A stretch of 8,360 nucleotides of DNA from assembly GCA_007131555.1 (NCBI GenBank), contig SLQH01000379.1:1-8360 (forward strand), given 5' to 3'. The notes under the pieces were generated by a model, which worked only from the letters and a program-made list of their open reading frames with translations, did no database searches and was not told the origin of the DNA. How positions within the stretch are numbered: position 1 is the first letter of the stretch; each line of letters opens with the position of its first letter. Source of the stretch: Planctomycetota bacterium. GTDB taxonomy: Bacteria; Planctomycetota; UBA11346. Of the stretch, positions 1 to 5,915 are shown piece by piece. The position numbers were made by a program, and so were the translations under genes.

Positions 1-286
1 CGCCTACGTCGAGGTGCTCCATCCCGCCGAAGTCACGGGCGACTTCAACGACGGATCGGTCTCCATCCGCCTCTCCTACGGCAACGTGGCCTTCGTCTTG
101 ACCGGCGACGCCGAGGTGGCTTCGGAGCTGGCGATGATCGAGCGGGTGAATATGGACAGCCCGCACCACCCCCTCAACCAGTTCGAAGCGATGCCGCAGG
201 AGGACAAACGGGGCCACCAGGTACACCCCTCCCAGCACGAAGATCACCGCAGTCAACAGACCCGGACTCCAGCGCCGTGCGGTCAT
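1..286 (-). CDS. Start of a signal-anchored protein of unknown function (continuation uncertain)
   Basis: The ATG at 286 overlaps the TGA of the preceding minus-strand gene as ATGA, a standard arrangement for translational coupling. The first 40 or so residues run MTARRWSPG, then a hydrophobic helix at about residues 9-30 (GLLTAVIFVLGGVYLVAPF), then a basic turn RHR. This is a signal anchor or signal peptide with a positive N-terminus. The frame stays open to base 1, but only 164-286 looks like this gene. Below about 163 the plus strand carries an unrelated ComEC-like coding signal, and the minus translation there looks like antisense. The true C-terminal part is therefore probably missing. 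No family is recognisable from the remaining piece. The coupling suggests it is co-expressed with the 170-residue signal-anchored neighbour and may work with it at the membrane. Confidence 0.45.
   Translation of the reverse strand, partial: MTARRWSPGLLTAVIFVLGGVYLVAPFVLLRHRFELVEGVVRAVHIHPLDHRQLRSHLGVAGQDEGHVAVGEADGDRSVVEVARDFGGMEHLDVG
2..163 (+). CDS. C-terminal fragment of a ComEC/Rec2-like metallo-beta-lactamase protein, broken at both ends
   Basis: The frame is open from the window edge and has no start inside the window. It contains the pattern VLHP...NDGSVSIRLSYGNVAFVLTGDAE followed by an acidic helix. That is the DNA-uptake ComEC/Rec2 metallo-hydrolase signature: an ND-x-SV-x-L strand, then the LTGD metal-ligand loop. 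In family members the next element is a strand ending in a GHHGS-type histidine motif. Here the reading breaks off just before it, at about residue 54, and continues as low-quality sequence to a stop at 374-376. The codons used (many GTC, ACG, TCG) look different from the CTG/GCC-heavy genes further on, though this is only an impression from a short stretch. Proteins of this type act at the membrane in DNA transport or as free-standing MBL hydrolases. This piece alone cannot distinguish them and would not be functional. I see the motif directly; the family call is knowledge-based; the truncation point is inferred. Confidence 0.6.
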
Positions 287-795
287 GGGCTGGACTCGGT
301 GAAAAGACGGGCGCTGCGAACTCGATGCTCATCGGGGCTCATCTCGACGACCTGCAAGGCGGCATCAAGCCCATAGGCCACAGCGGGATGGCTGCGTTCG
401 GCCTGGGCTTGACCCCAGGGTTCTGCCGGGGCCACAAGCGGATGGGGCCGGGCCGCAGCCATGACCAGGGCATCATCGGGATCTGATGCCTGCGGTGGTC
501 GATACCGATATTGACCGACCTGGGGAGCGATCACGTCGTCCAGCCCCAGACTCGGAACATGGTCGTGGTCGACTGTGAAGCGGCGCAGGGCCAGCCAGCT
601 GTCGGGCCAACTGCCATCATGCTGGTGTCGGTAGGCCTCCAGAGCCTGGGCATGTCGTTCCAGCAGGGCCCGACTGCGTTGCCGGCTGGCCGCCGGATCG
701 GGTGGTGACCCCGAGTCCAGGTCCATGCCATACCACAGCACGCCACCTCCCACCAACAGGACAGCCAGGATTCCAGCGGTCACCAGACGTGACAT
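283..795 (-). CDS. 170-aa signal-anchored protein, unknown function, pseudopilin-like tail
   Basis: I do not recognise a named family. The start is ATG at 795, supported by a GAGGGAG ribosome-binding site six bases upstream that overlaps the stop of the gene before it. Residues 4-23 form one hydrophobic helix (LVTAGILAVLLVGGGVLWYG) after MSR, so the protein is probably anchored with its body outside the cytoplasm. Residues 36-70 are a charged amphipathic helix ending in HDGSWPDSWLAL. This resembles the 'helix, then H-G-x-[WY]-P-x-S-L-x-x-L' stretch seen in many planctomycete pseudopilin-like proteins. Residues 95-150 alternate short strands (QYRYRPP, DDALVMAAA, VAYGLDAALQVVEM), compatible with the small beta sheet closing a pilin globular domain. 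A canonical prepilin peptidase site (G-F-T-x-x-E) is absent, so assembly as a type IV pseudopilin is not supported. It sits in a same-strand run with 10 bp upstream and a 4-bp overlap downstream. Confidence 0.7.
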   Translation of the reverse strand: MSRLVTAGILAVLLVGGGVLWYGMDLDSGSPPDPAASRQRSRALLERHAQALEAYRHQHDGSWPDSWLALRRFTVDHDHVPSLGLDDVIAPQVGQYRYRPPQASDPDDALVMAAARPHPLVAPAEPWGQAQAERSHPAVAYGLDAALQVVEMSPDEHRVRSARLFTESSP

Positions 796-805
796 GCCTA
801 CTCCC

Positions 806-1564
806 TCAACGCCGGACAGGTGGAGTCACACGACCACGCTCATCATCAAGCGGACAGTCACCGTCCACGGCATCCACTGACCACACATCACCACGCAACT
901 GCGCGCGCCAGCCCTGCTGGATCGATGACAGGGGCGGATAGGCACCATGGTCAAGCATGCAGCGGTGATGGACCCCGCTCCACAGGTCAACTGCTGTACG
1001 CCAGCCATTACGGCACAAGGACAGATTGCGGGTCAGGCCGGTGGCAAACAACTGTCGACGCAAGATGGCCGCCCCCTCCGGGTCCAGGGCGGTCTGGCTC
1101 CAGGGTTTGTCGATCGGCCGCTCACACAGACACCAACGCAGCAGGGCGTCAACCAGGGCATCGTCAACACCGCCCCAGTAGGCGACTTCATTGTCGATCA
1201 CCTGTACCCAGGGCCGGCGGGCGCTCTCTGCCCAGGACTCAATGCTGCGGTCAACAGGTGGTTCACCATCAGCCGGCACGGCATGGACAAAGGTCAAGGA
1301 ACCACTGATCATGCCCTCTGTGTAGGCCACCCGCCGCTCAACGAAGAACTCGGCCAAGGCCACCCAGGTCGGCACCTCAGGACGCAGGCCCTCAAGGTGT
1401 GGGGCCGGACCGCTGCTGACGACCCAGCCGGTAAACAGGCCATGAGCCTCGGCAAAGCGCAGCGCAGTATGCACGCTCATATGGGACAGACCGACCACCG
1501 GCACCCCACAACGACGATGGGCGGGATAACCGATCATGGACATCGACCAATCAAGCAGGGCCAC
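806..1564 (-). CDS. 252-aa soluble protein of unknown function
   Basis: I do not recognise this protein. The GTG start at 1564 is chosen because a strong GGAGGTG ribosome-binding site lies just upstream and an in-frame TGA sits five codons before it, which excludes a longer form. The first ATG, at codon 8, would be too far from that site. No signal peptide or membrane helix is visible. The chain is rich in tryptophan (12) and has six cysteines (19, 145, 147, 184, 202, 237) that do not form a metal-ribbon pattern; 145 and 147 make an isolated C-x-C. The first 95 residues (SVHTALRFAEAH, WVALAEFFVERR, GSLTFVHAV) look like an alternating helix/strand fold. The last 20 residues are charged and probably disordered. 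It ends 10 bp before the 170-residue signal-anchored gene and is probably co-transcribed with it. Whether the 74-residue gene 106 bp upstream shares the transcript is uncertain. Confidence 0.7.
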   Translation of the reverse strand: MALLDWSMSMIGYPAHRRCGVPVVGLSHMSVHTALRFAEAHGLFTGWVVSSGPAPHLEGLRPEVPTWVALAEFFVERRVAYTEGMISGSLTFVHAVPADGEPPVDRSIESWAESARRPWVQVIDNEVAYWGGVDDALVDALLRWCLCERPIDKPWSQTALDPEGAAILRRQLFATGLTRNLSLCRNGWRTAVDLWSGVHHRCMLDHGAYPPLSSIQQGWRAQLRGDVWSVDAVDGDCPLDDERGRVTPPVRR

Positions 1565-1670
1565 AGCACCTCCGTATCAGGACATACCGACCTCAGCCGG
1601 CACCGGCGTCAGCACGATCGCATCCTATGCCCTGCCAACGCTCACCCAAGAGCCTTTCAACGCCTCTACG

Positions 1671-1895
1671 TCAATCCTCGGTGAAACATTTCCGAGTGCC
1701 GCCGCAATGCGGACAGTCATCTTCATCACCATCGCGGAGGAAATGGCCGCAGCGCGGACAGCGACGACCACACATCAACACCGGAGCCAGGAACAGGACA
1801 CCGATCAAGGCCGGCACGATCCACATCGGATTGCCGGTCACAGCAGCAATGATGCAGACGACCAGAAAACCCGCGCCAACCAGCAACGAAGCCAT
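1671..1895 (-). CDS. 74-aa two-helix membrane protein with C-terminal zinc ribbon
   Basis: The ATG at 1895 is chosen because an excellent GGGGAGGAATC ribosome-binding site precedes it. The frame remains open upstream to 2123, but that extension runs through repeat sequence and has no coding character. Residues 3-20 (SLLVGAGFLVVCIIAAVT) and 24-41 (MWIVPALIGVLFLAPVLM) are two membrane helices joined by a tight GNP turn, placing both ends on the same side, most likely the cytoplasm. The tail carries two CxxC knuckles, C46-P-R-C49 and C61-P-H-C64, separated by 11 residues. This is a rubredoxin-like zinc ribbon of the kind found in many small bacterial membrane proteins of unknown role. It ends KCFTED. 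Zinc binding is well supported by the spacing; function is unknown. It could regulate or tether the 252-residue protein encoded next. Confidence 0.8.
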   Translation of the reverse strand: MASLLVGAGFLVVCIIAAVTGNPMWIVPALIGVLFLAPVLMCGRRCPRCGHFLRDGDEDDCPHCGGTRKCFTED

Positions 1896-1919
1896 GATTC
1901 CTCCCCATTCCAGGGTGTG

Positions 1920-1948
1920 ATCATAAACAGCGCGGCGGGCGATACCAG
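1920..1948 (-). promoter_or_regulatory. Candidate promoter of the zinc-ribbon gene
   Basis: On the minus strand TATGAT at 1920-1925 matches the sigma70 -10 consensus at five of six bases. The hexamer 17 bp upstream (1943-1948) is CTGGTA, a poor -35. Initiation about seven bases downstream would give a very short leader containing the strong ribosome-binding site. The surroundings are GC-rich, so the AT-rich hexamer stands out. No transcription data support it. Confidence 0.3.
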
Positions 1949-2047
1949 TCCGACAGTCAGCTGAGCAGGCTCCCAGCTGAATCTTTGGGGTCACGCTGCG
2001 AAAGCACATGAAACACCCCAGGTGTTGTCGGGGCACGATACTCCACT

Positions 2048-2280
2048 CGGAGTACCGGGCCTTGGCCCGTGTACATTGGCGGGCGGAGATTCTTGAGATG
2101 GATATAGGCCAGGGCGGCGGCACCAGCGTTGCAATGCGCCTGCGTTCATCATCGCCGTGAATGATTATGAGTCGCGGGATCTACAGGCCGTATGACGGTC
2201 ATCATCGCGACGTCCTGGCTGGTACGCGACGAAAGCATGGCAGCCGCGCGTCGGCACGCGGGCCAAGGCCCGGTGCTCCG
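2048..2280. mobile_element. MITE-like element, copy A (complete)
   Basis: The unit is bounded by 27-bp inverted ends at 2048-2074 and 2254-2280 that agree at 24 of 27 positions; all three differences are transitions. Each end is itself an imperfect palindrome centred on CGGGCC-TT-GGCCCG. The interior (about 179 bp) has no convincing gene. Aligned by hand with copy B it is about 87% identical, and most differences would change amino acids in any frame, which argues against coding. Similarity with copy B continues about 35 bp past the right end. No target duplication is evident. The size and inverted ends fit a non-autonomous transposable element; a large structured intergenic repeat is the alternative. 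Confidence 0.65.
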
Positions 2281-2380
2281 TGGTGGGTTTGAGGCAGACA
2301 ATGGTTTGGGATGGAGCTGAAGGTTGGTGGCCGGATGCCGTGGGTGATTGTTGGTGGAATCTGGTGTTTGGTAGTGGAAC
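2281..2380. other. G/T-rich, strongly GC-skewed stretch
   Basis: By direct count these 100 bases hold 45 G, 30 T, 16 A and 9 C on the plus strand, a five-to-one G over C skew. Short G runs recur (GGTGGG, GGTTTGGG, GGTTGGTGG). There is no coding signal in either direction. The first 35 bases resemble the sequence after copy B, so this may be the tail of the repeat unit. Confidence 0.6.
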
Positions 2381-2383
2381 GGC

Positions 2384-2420
2384 GGGCTGAAGCCCACCAT
2401 CCGTGCCGGCTAAAGCCGGC
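2384..2420. repeat. REP-like pair of hairpins
   Basis: Two adjacent short palindromes are visible: GGGCTGAAGCCC at 2384-2395 and GCCGGCTAAAGCCGGC at 2405-2420, nine bases apart. Outer GTAG (2371-2374) and CTAC (2422-2425) could close the whole structure. This resembles repetitive extragenic palindromic doublets of the kind mobilised by REP-associated tyrosine transposases. It lies directly against the truncated left end of copy B. No transposase gene is in the window. Confidence 0.6.
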
Positions 2421-2428
2421 GCTACTAC

Positions 2429-2646
2429 TTGGCCCGTGTACATTGGCGGGCTGAAATTCTTGAGACGGACATAGGCCAGGGCGGCGGCACCATGTAGCAA
2501 TATGCTTGCGTTCATCATCGCCGTGAATGATCACGAGTCGCGGAATCCACAGGCCGTATGACGCTCATCATGGCGACGTCCTGGTTGGTATTGAGCGAAA
2601 GCATGGCAGTCGCGCGTCGGCACGCGGGCCAAGGCCCGGTGCTCCG
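2429..2646. mobile_element. MITE-like element, copy B (left end truncated)
   Basis: This copy lies in the same orientation as copy A and is about 87% identical across the interior by hand alignment, with one single-base indel. Its right end (2620-2646) is identical to that of copy A over all 27 bases. The left end keeps only the inner 13 bases (TTGGCCCGTGTAC); the outer 14 are missing and the REP-like hairpin pair abuts the break. Similarity to copy A continues at least to about 2680. Confidence 0.65.
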
Positions 2647-2684
2647 TGGTGGTTTTGTGATGAGAAATGGTTATTGGCGAGTCC

Positions 2685-2740
2685 GGAGCCGAAAAGGCCA
2701 AGCCAGGCGACGTGTCAGTCTATCCCTTACAGGCTCCTAG
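2685..2740. repeat. Stop-codon-overlapping repeat, copy 1
   Basis: The core at 2689-2714 (beginning CCGAAAAGGCC and ending AGGCGACGTG) matches 24 of 26 bases of 8264-8289. It is followed by a right arm at 2720-2740 that, read on the minus strand, begins CTAGGAGCCTGTAAGGG and supplies the TAG stop of the prenyltransferase-repeat gene. GGAGCC at 2685-2690 and GGCTCC at 2732-2737 can pair as a 6-bp stem. Compared with copy 2 the left arm is degenerate. It could act as a 3' end structure of the mRNA, but there is no U-tract typical of an intrinsic terminator. Confidence 0.6.
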
Positions 2741-4008
2741 TCCCCCGTCCGCAAATAGCGATAATAGGTCTGAAGACTCAGGGTGACGTAGGCGGTGGAG
2801 ACCAGGCGGCCGACGTTATGGCCGTGAAAGGCTGTGCCCTCATGGTCCCAGCTACCGTCAAGACAGGGAGGATCCTTTCGCTGGGCGGCCACCAGGGTGT
2901 CACGCATGGCAGCATTCCATGCTTGCCATCGCTCACCGCCCAGCTGGAACATGGCCAAGGTGGCATGATGCAGATAGTATGTATTGCAGGGATACGACTC
3001 GGTCAGATTTTCCTGCATGACATGGTTGGCCATGGTCTGCATCATGACATCCTGGTGATCGACCCCCAGCAGGCAACCAGCCAGCAACCCGATAGAGGAC
3101 CGGTTGGTACGTCTGACAGAACCCGCTTGCGTGCCGTTCCAGGTATACGGAAAGCCGCTGGAATCAGCCACCGCCAGGACCGCATGGTTGGGGTTGGCCG
3201 CCTGCCAGGCCAGGCGCAGATAACGCTCGGCGCCCTCCAGGGCGTCACCTGTATCCAAACCAGCAAGATAGGCACTGCGCAAGGCCAGGATCACCCAGAT
3301 GCTGACCGAGGCATCGTTGCGGCTCGGGTTGGGCCTCATGTAATCCCATCCCAAGCCCCGGCCCTGAGCATCACGGGCCTGACGAGCGATCAGCACGTCG
3401 ATGGTCTTCTGGGCTGGTTCCCGCAAGGCCGAGTCACCGCTGAGGCCAAAAGCCTCGGCCAAGGCATGGGCTACGATCGCCTGCTCGTAATTGCGGCCGT
3501 AGACATACTCACCGTCATGGGCCTCGATCAGCCAGTCAATACCTCTGCTCACCATCTGTCGCCAGCGACTCATCGTCCTATGGTCATAGCCAGCGCCCAG
3601 ATAACAGAGCAGGGCATAGGCGCTGACCGCACGATCACCGGCGGCACCAGTATGGACGGTACCGGGCTCCGCCTTGGGGCCCTCTTCAGAACAGTTCATC
3701 GGAAAGCCAGTCACCGACCATTGGCCGTTGGGCGACTGATGGATGGCGAACCAGCGCAGCGCCGCCTCAACAGCAGACTCTGACGCCCGACTGCCGCCAT
3801 AACGCCCTATGGCCCGCCGTCGTCCAGCACCACTACGGTTACCGAACCGGCCGGTAGTGGCGACAAAGACAGGTGATGCAGATGCATCGTCTGCCGTCTT
3901 CTCAGGCGGCTCTACAGGTAAGTCCACAGGTTCTTGTTCCTCGGCCCAAACGATGTGAACCAGCAGGAACAGGACTGTCAAACGCATGAACACGGGACGG
4001 TACAGCAT
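2737..4008 (-). CDS. Secreted prenyltransferase/squalene-oxidase repeat protein (alpha/alpha toroid)
   Basis: The start is ATG at 4008, preceded by an AGGGAG ribosome-binding site about seven bases away. A longer frame reaches 4167 but adds only non-hydrophobic sequence. A second ATG at 3987 is possible. Residues 8-22 (MRLTVLFLLVHIVWA) form a signal peptide with likely cleavage before EEQEP; residues 24-50 are an acidic, proline-rich linker. The 423-residue chain then shows the planctomycete-type FGNRSG...GGSRASESAVEAALRW block (55-86), the QSPNGQWS repeat signature (91-98), paired helices to residue 270, and the closing GSWD...STAYVTLSLQTYYRYL (385-419). The fold is the alpha/alpha barrel shared by terpene cyclases and protein prenyltransferases. 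I see no DxDD or comparable cyclase acid motif, so catalysis is unproven; a binding or scaffolding role outside the cytoplasm is equally possible. The stop codon lies inside a repeat. Confidence 0.85.
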   Translation of the reverse strand: MLYRPVFMRLTVLFLLVHIVWAEEQEPVDLPVEPPEKTADDASASPVFVATTGRFGNRSGAGRRRAIGRYGGSRASESAVEAALRWFAIHQSPNGQWSVTGFPMNCSEEGPKAEPGTVHTGAAGDRAVSAYALLCYLGAGYDHRTMSRWRQMVSRGIDWLIEAHDGEYVYGRNYEQAIVAHALAEAFGLSGDSALREPAQKTIDVLIARQARDAQGRGLGWDYMRPNPSRNDASVSIWVILALRSAYLAGLDTGDALEGAERYLRLAWQAANPNHAVLAVADSSGFPYTWNGTQAGSVRRTNRSSIGLLAGCLLGVDHQDVMMQTMANHVMQENLTESYPCNTYYLHHATLAMFQLGGERWQAWNAAMRDTLVAAQRKDPPCLDGSWDHEGTAFHGHNVGRLVSTAYVTLSLQTYYRYLRTGD

Positions 4009-4039
4009 GAAAGCGCTCCCTGATGGATGTGGTTCATTG

Positions 4040-4067
4040 AATCTAGGTCCAGCTGGTCGCAGTACAA
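4040..4067 (-). promoter_or_regulatory. Candidate sigma70-like promoter of the prenyltransferase-repeat gene
   Basis: On the minus strand TTGTAC (4062-4067) and TAGATT (4040-4045) are 16 bp apart, each matching four of six consensus bases. The -10 lies 31 bp before the ATG at 4008. The 212-bp divergent gap (4009-4220) must also hold the promoter of the plus-strand genes, for which I see no clear hexamer pair. Confidence 0.35.
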
Positions 4068-4220
4068 GCGTCAGCAGCGTTACAGGACGGCACATGGCCC
4101 GTGATGCCGAGCGCGACCATGGTCCACAGATTCCGCATGCGCCCGTGCAAGACCGCTCTGGCCCCAACGCTCCCAGAGGCCATCTTGCACCAGCCAGGGA
4201 CGGCCCAGGATGAGGGCGAC

Positions 4221-5867
4221 ATGCCGACCGACCGTCCTTTCGACCTGCCCTCTGGCGTCGCCCATCTGCCTGGGCGGATCTATCGCCCCGATGTCCTGCC
4301 GCCCCAGGCCCTTGATCTGTTCTGGCACCCCCAGGCGACCGCCCCCTGTCCCCTGGTGATCTGGATCCACGGTGGGGGCTGGCAGGCCGGTTCGCGCCTC
4401 GATCCCCATCCAGCCCTGTTTATGTTGGAGCACGGCTTCGCCGTGGCCAGCATCGATTACCGGCTCAGCCATCAGGCCTTGTTCCCGGCCCAGATCGAGG
4501 ATTGTAAGGCGGCCGTGCGCTGGCTGCGGACCATGGCCCCACGCTACCGCCTTGATGACAAGCGTTTCGGGGTCTGGGGAGCCAGTGCCGGGGGGCATCT
4601 GGCGGCCCTGCTGGGGACCGCTGGGAGCCATACCGCCTGGGACCGCCAGGGCCCCTGCCGCCATCAGAGCAGTCGGGTCCAGGCAGTCTGCGACTGGTTC
4701 GGACCGGTCGACCTGTTGCGCATGAACCAGCCTCCGGGCACCATCGATCACCTGTCTGCCAACGCCCCTGAAGGCCGTCTGGTGGGGGGGCCGGTGGCTA
4801 CCAGGCCGCGACTGGTGGCCCAGGCCGATCCACGACGTCACATCGACCAACGTTGTGCCCCCTTTCTCATCATACATGGCGAGCGTGACCAGACGGTGGT
4901 ACCACAGCAGTCCCGGCTGCTGACCCAGGCCCTCAAGCAGGCCGAGGTGCCGGTCACCGCCACCTTCGTGCCGGATGCCGGCCATGGTTTCGATGACCGC
5001 CCGGAACTGCTCGACCAGGTCCTGACCTTTTTCGATCGCAGCCTCAAGCGCCGCCCCCAGCCCAGCCCACCCCGCTGGCATGATCCGCGACCGGTCGCCA
5101 ATGACCCCTTGCGTTGGCTGAGCATGCCCTGCGAGCGCATCGGCGGCAGCTATACCGTGGCCACCTGGACCCCAGCCCAGGCTGGGGACCAAGCCCTGCC
5201 CCTGCTGCTGTATCTGCACGGCATGGGCTCGCATCCAGCCAATCTACGGGTCCTGATCACGCGTCTGGCCCCCGCTATAGCGAGCGGACACGTGCCGCCG
5301 TGTACGGTGGCCTGTCCGATCGGCCTGCGCGACAGCCTGTACTGCGACAGCGCCGATGGTCAGCGACCGGTGGCTTCAATCATCATCGACGACCTGCTGC
5401 CCTGGTTGCACCAGCAGCTGCCGCTCGATCCCGACCCCCGCCGCCGGGTGATCGCGGGATTCTCCATGGGCGGCTTCGGGGCCCTGCGCCTGGGGCTGTC
5501 GGCACCCCGGTCCTGGGGCGGCATCTGGGCCCTGGGCGCGGCCCTGCACAGCCCCCAGTACCTGCGGGATCATCGTCAGGAGCAGTTTGCCAGCGTCCAC
5601 GGCAATGATCTGGGCCATGCCAGCACCGCCTCGCCCTGGACCCTGGCCCGGCAGGGCAGCCCTGAAGACCTCCCGCCGATCGCCCTGGGCTGCGGCGAGC
5701 GCGACGAACTGCTGGTCAAGAACCTGCTGTTCGCCCAACTGCTGAGCGAACGCGGAGCATGCGTGACCATGTCGACCATCGAGGATGCCGAACACGACAG
5801 CGCCCAGTTGTTCGACGGCGCCAGCGAGCAATGGCAGGCCTGGCTGCGTGAACGCTGGGCCCGGTAA
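4221..5867 (+). CDS. Double alpha/beta-hydrolase esterase (BD-FAE-like domain fused to esterase-D/CE1-like domain)
   Basis: This protein probably hydrolyses acyl (acetyl or feruloyl-type) esters on sugars. ATG at 4221 is chosen because homology begins soon after it and GAGGG lies just upstream. The frame opens at 4101, but the extra 40 residues look non-coding and add no signal peptide, so it is probably cytoplasmic. The product has 548 residues. Domain 1 (about 15-275) has the oxyanion motif H50-GGGW, nucleophile elbow G-A-S122-A-G, acid D223 (HGERDQTVV) and base H255 (DAGHGF), as in bacterial feruloyl/acetyl esterases. Residues 276-305 are a proline-rich linker. Domain 2 (about 306-548) has LHGMG (333-336), G-F-S415-M-G-G-F-G-A-L, D495 (GCGERDELL) and H525 (EDAEHD), as in esterase D/tributyrin esterase and CE1 enzymes. 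Both triads look complete. The 48-bp gap to the glycosidase gene suggests one transcript. Substrate is inferred from context only. Confidence 0.85.
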   Translation: MPTDRPFDLPSGVAHLPGRIYRPDVLPPQALDLFWHPQATAPCPLVIWIHGGGWQAGSRLDPHPALFMLEHGFAVASIDYRLSHQALFPAQIEDCKAAVRWLRTMAPRYRLDDKRFGVWGASAGGHLAALLGTAGSHTAWDRQGPCRHQSSRVQAVCDWFGPVDLLRMNQPPGTIDHLSANAPEGRLVGGPVATRPRLVAQADPRRHIDQRCAPFLIIHGERDQTVVPQQSRLLTQALKQAEVPVTATFVPDAGHGFDDRPELLDQVLTFFDRSLKRRPQPSPPRWHDPRPVANDPLRWLSMPCERIGGSYTVATWTPAQAGDQALPLLLYLHGMGSHPANLRVLITRLAPAIASGHVPPCTVACPIGLRDSLYCDSADGQRPVASIIIDDLLPWLHQQLPLDPDPRRRVIAGFSMGGFGALRLGLSAPRSWGGIWALGAALHSPQYLRDHRQEQFASVHGNDLGHASTASPWTLARQGSPEDLPPIALGCGERDELLVKNLLFAQLLSERGACVTMSTIEDAEHDSAQLFDGASEQWQAWLRERWAR

Positions 5868-5915
5868 GCCGTATGCCCTGTCAGCCGTCCATCTCTTGGG
5901 AGATCTGAATCCTTC

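Larger units (their letters stand above)
1896..2736. other. 841-bp gene-free, repeat-built intergenic region
   Basis: No frame here has a plausible product, and the open frames across it run through repeats. From left to right it contains: an imperfect hairpin at 1959-1978 (AGCTGAG/CCCAGCT arms), a perfect 6-bp-stem hairpin at 2012-2026 (AACACC/GGTGTT), MITE-like copy A at 2048-2280, a G-rich, C-poor stretch at 2281-2380, a REP-like hairpin pair at 2384-2420, the left-truncated MITE-like copy B at 2429-2646, and a stop-codon-overlapping repeat at 2685-2740. It separates the minus-strand small-gene run from the three-gene carbohydrate block. Confidence 0.75.

Noticed and set aside
1565..1670. 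Possible promoter TTGGGT-16 bp-TAGGAT on minus before the 252-residue gene
   Set aside because: Only three and four of six bases match consensus. It is too weak to annotate, although the 106-bp gap leaves room for a promoter.
2188..2300. Short plus-strand peptide inside both element copies starting at ATGACG
   Set aside because: The frame is kept in both copies, but most base changes alter the amino acid and there is no ribosome-binding site, so conservation is better explained by DNA-level similarity.
2165..2534. Overlapping minus-strand frames of 110 and 117 codons through the repeats
   Set aside because: They run through the MITE-like copy, the REP-like hairpins and the skewed stretch. 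The equivalent frame in copy A is shifted by an indel and differences are mostly non-synonymous, so no product is conserved.
2527..3783. Long plus-strand frame of 418 codons
   Set aside because: It is antisense to the prenyltransferase-repeat gene, which has clear motifs, a signal peptide and a ribosome-binding site. The plus translation has no family character.
4080..5234. Long minus-strand frame of 384 codons, and similar ones at 5376-5939, 6444-7325 and 7326-8219
   Set aside because: They are mirror frames of GC-rich esterase and glycosidase genes whose catalytic motifs are intact on plus. Their translations are Gly/Ala/Gln-rich and low in complexity.
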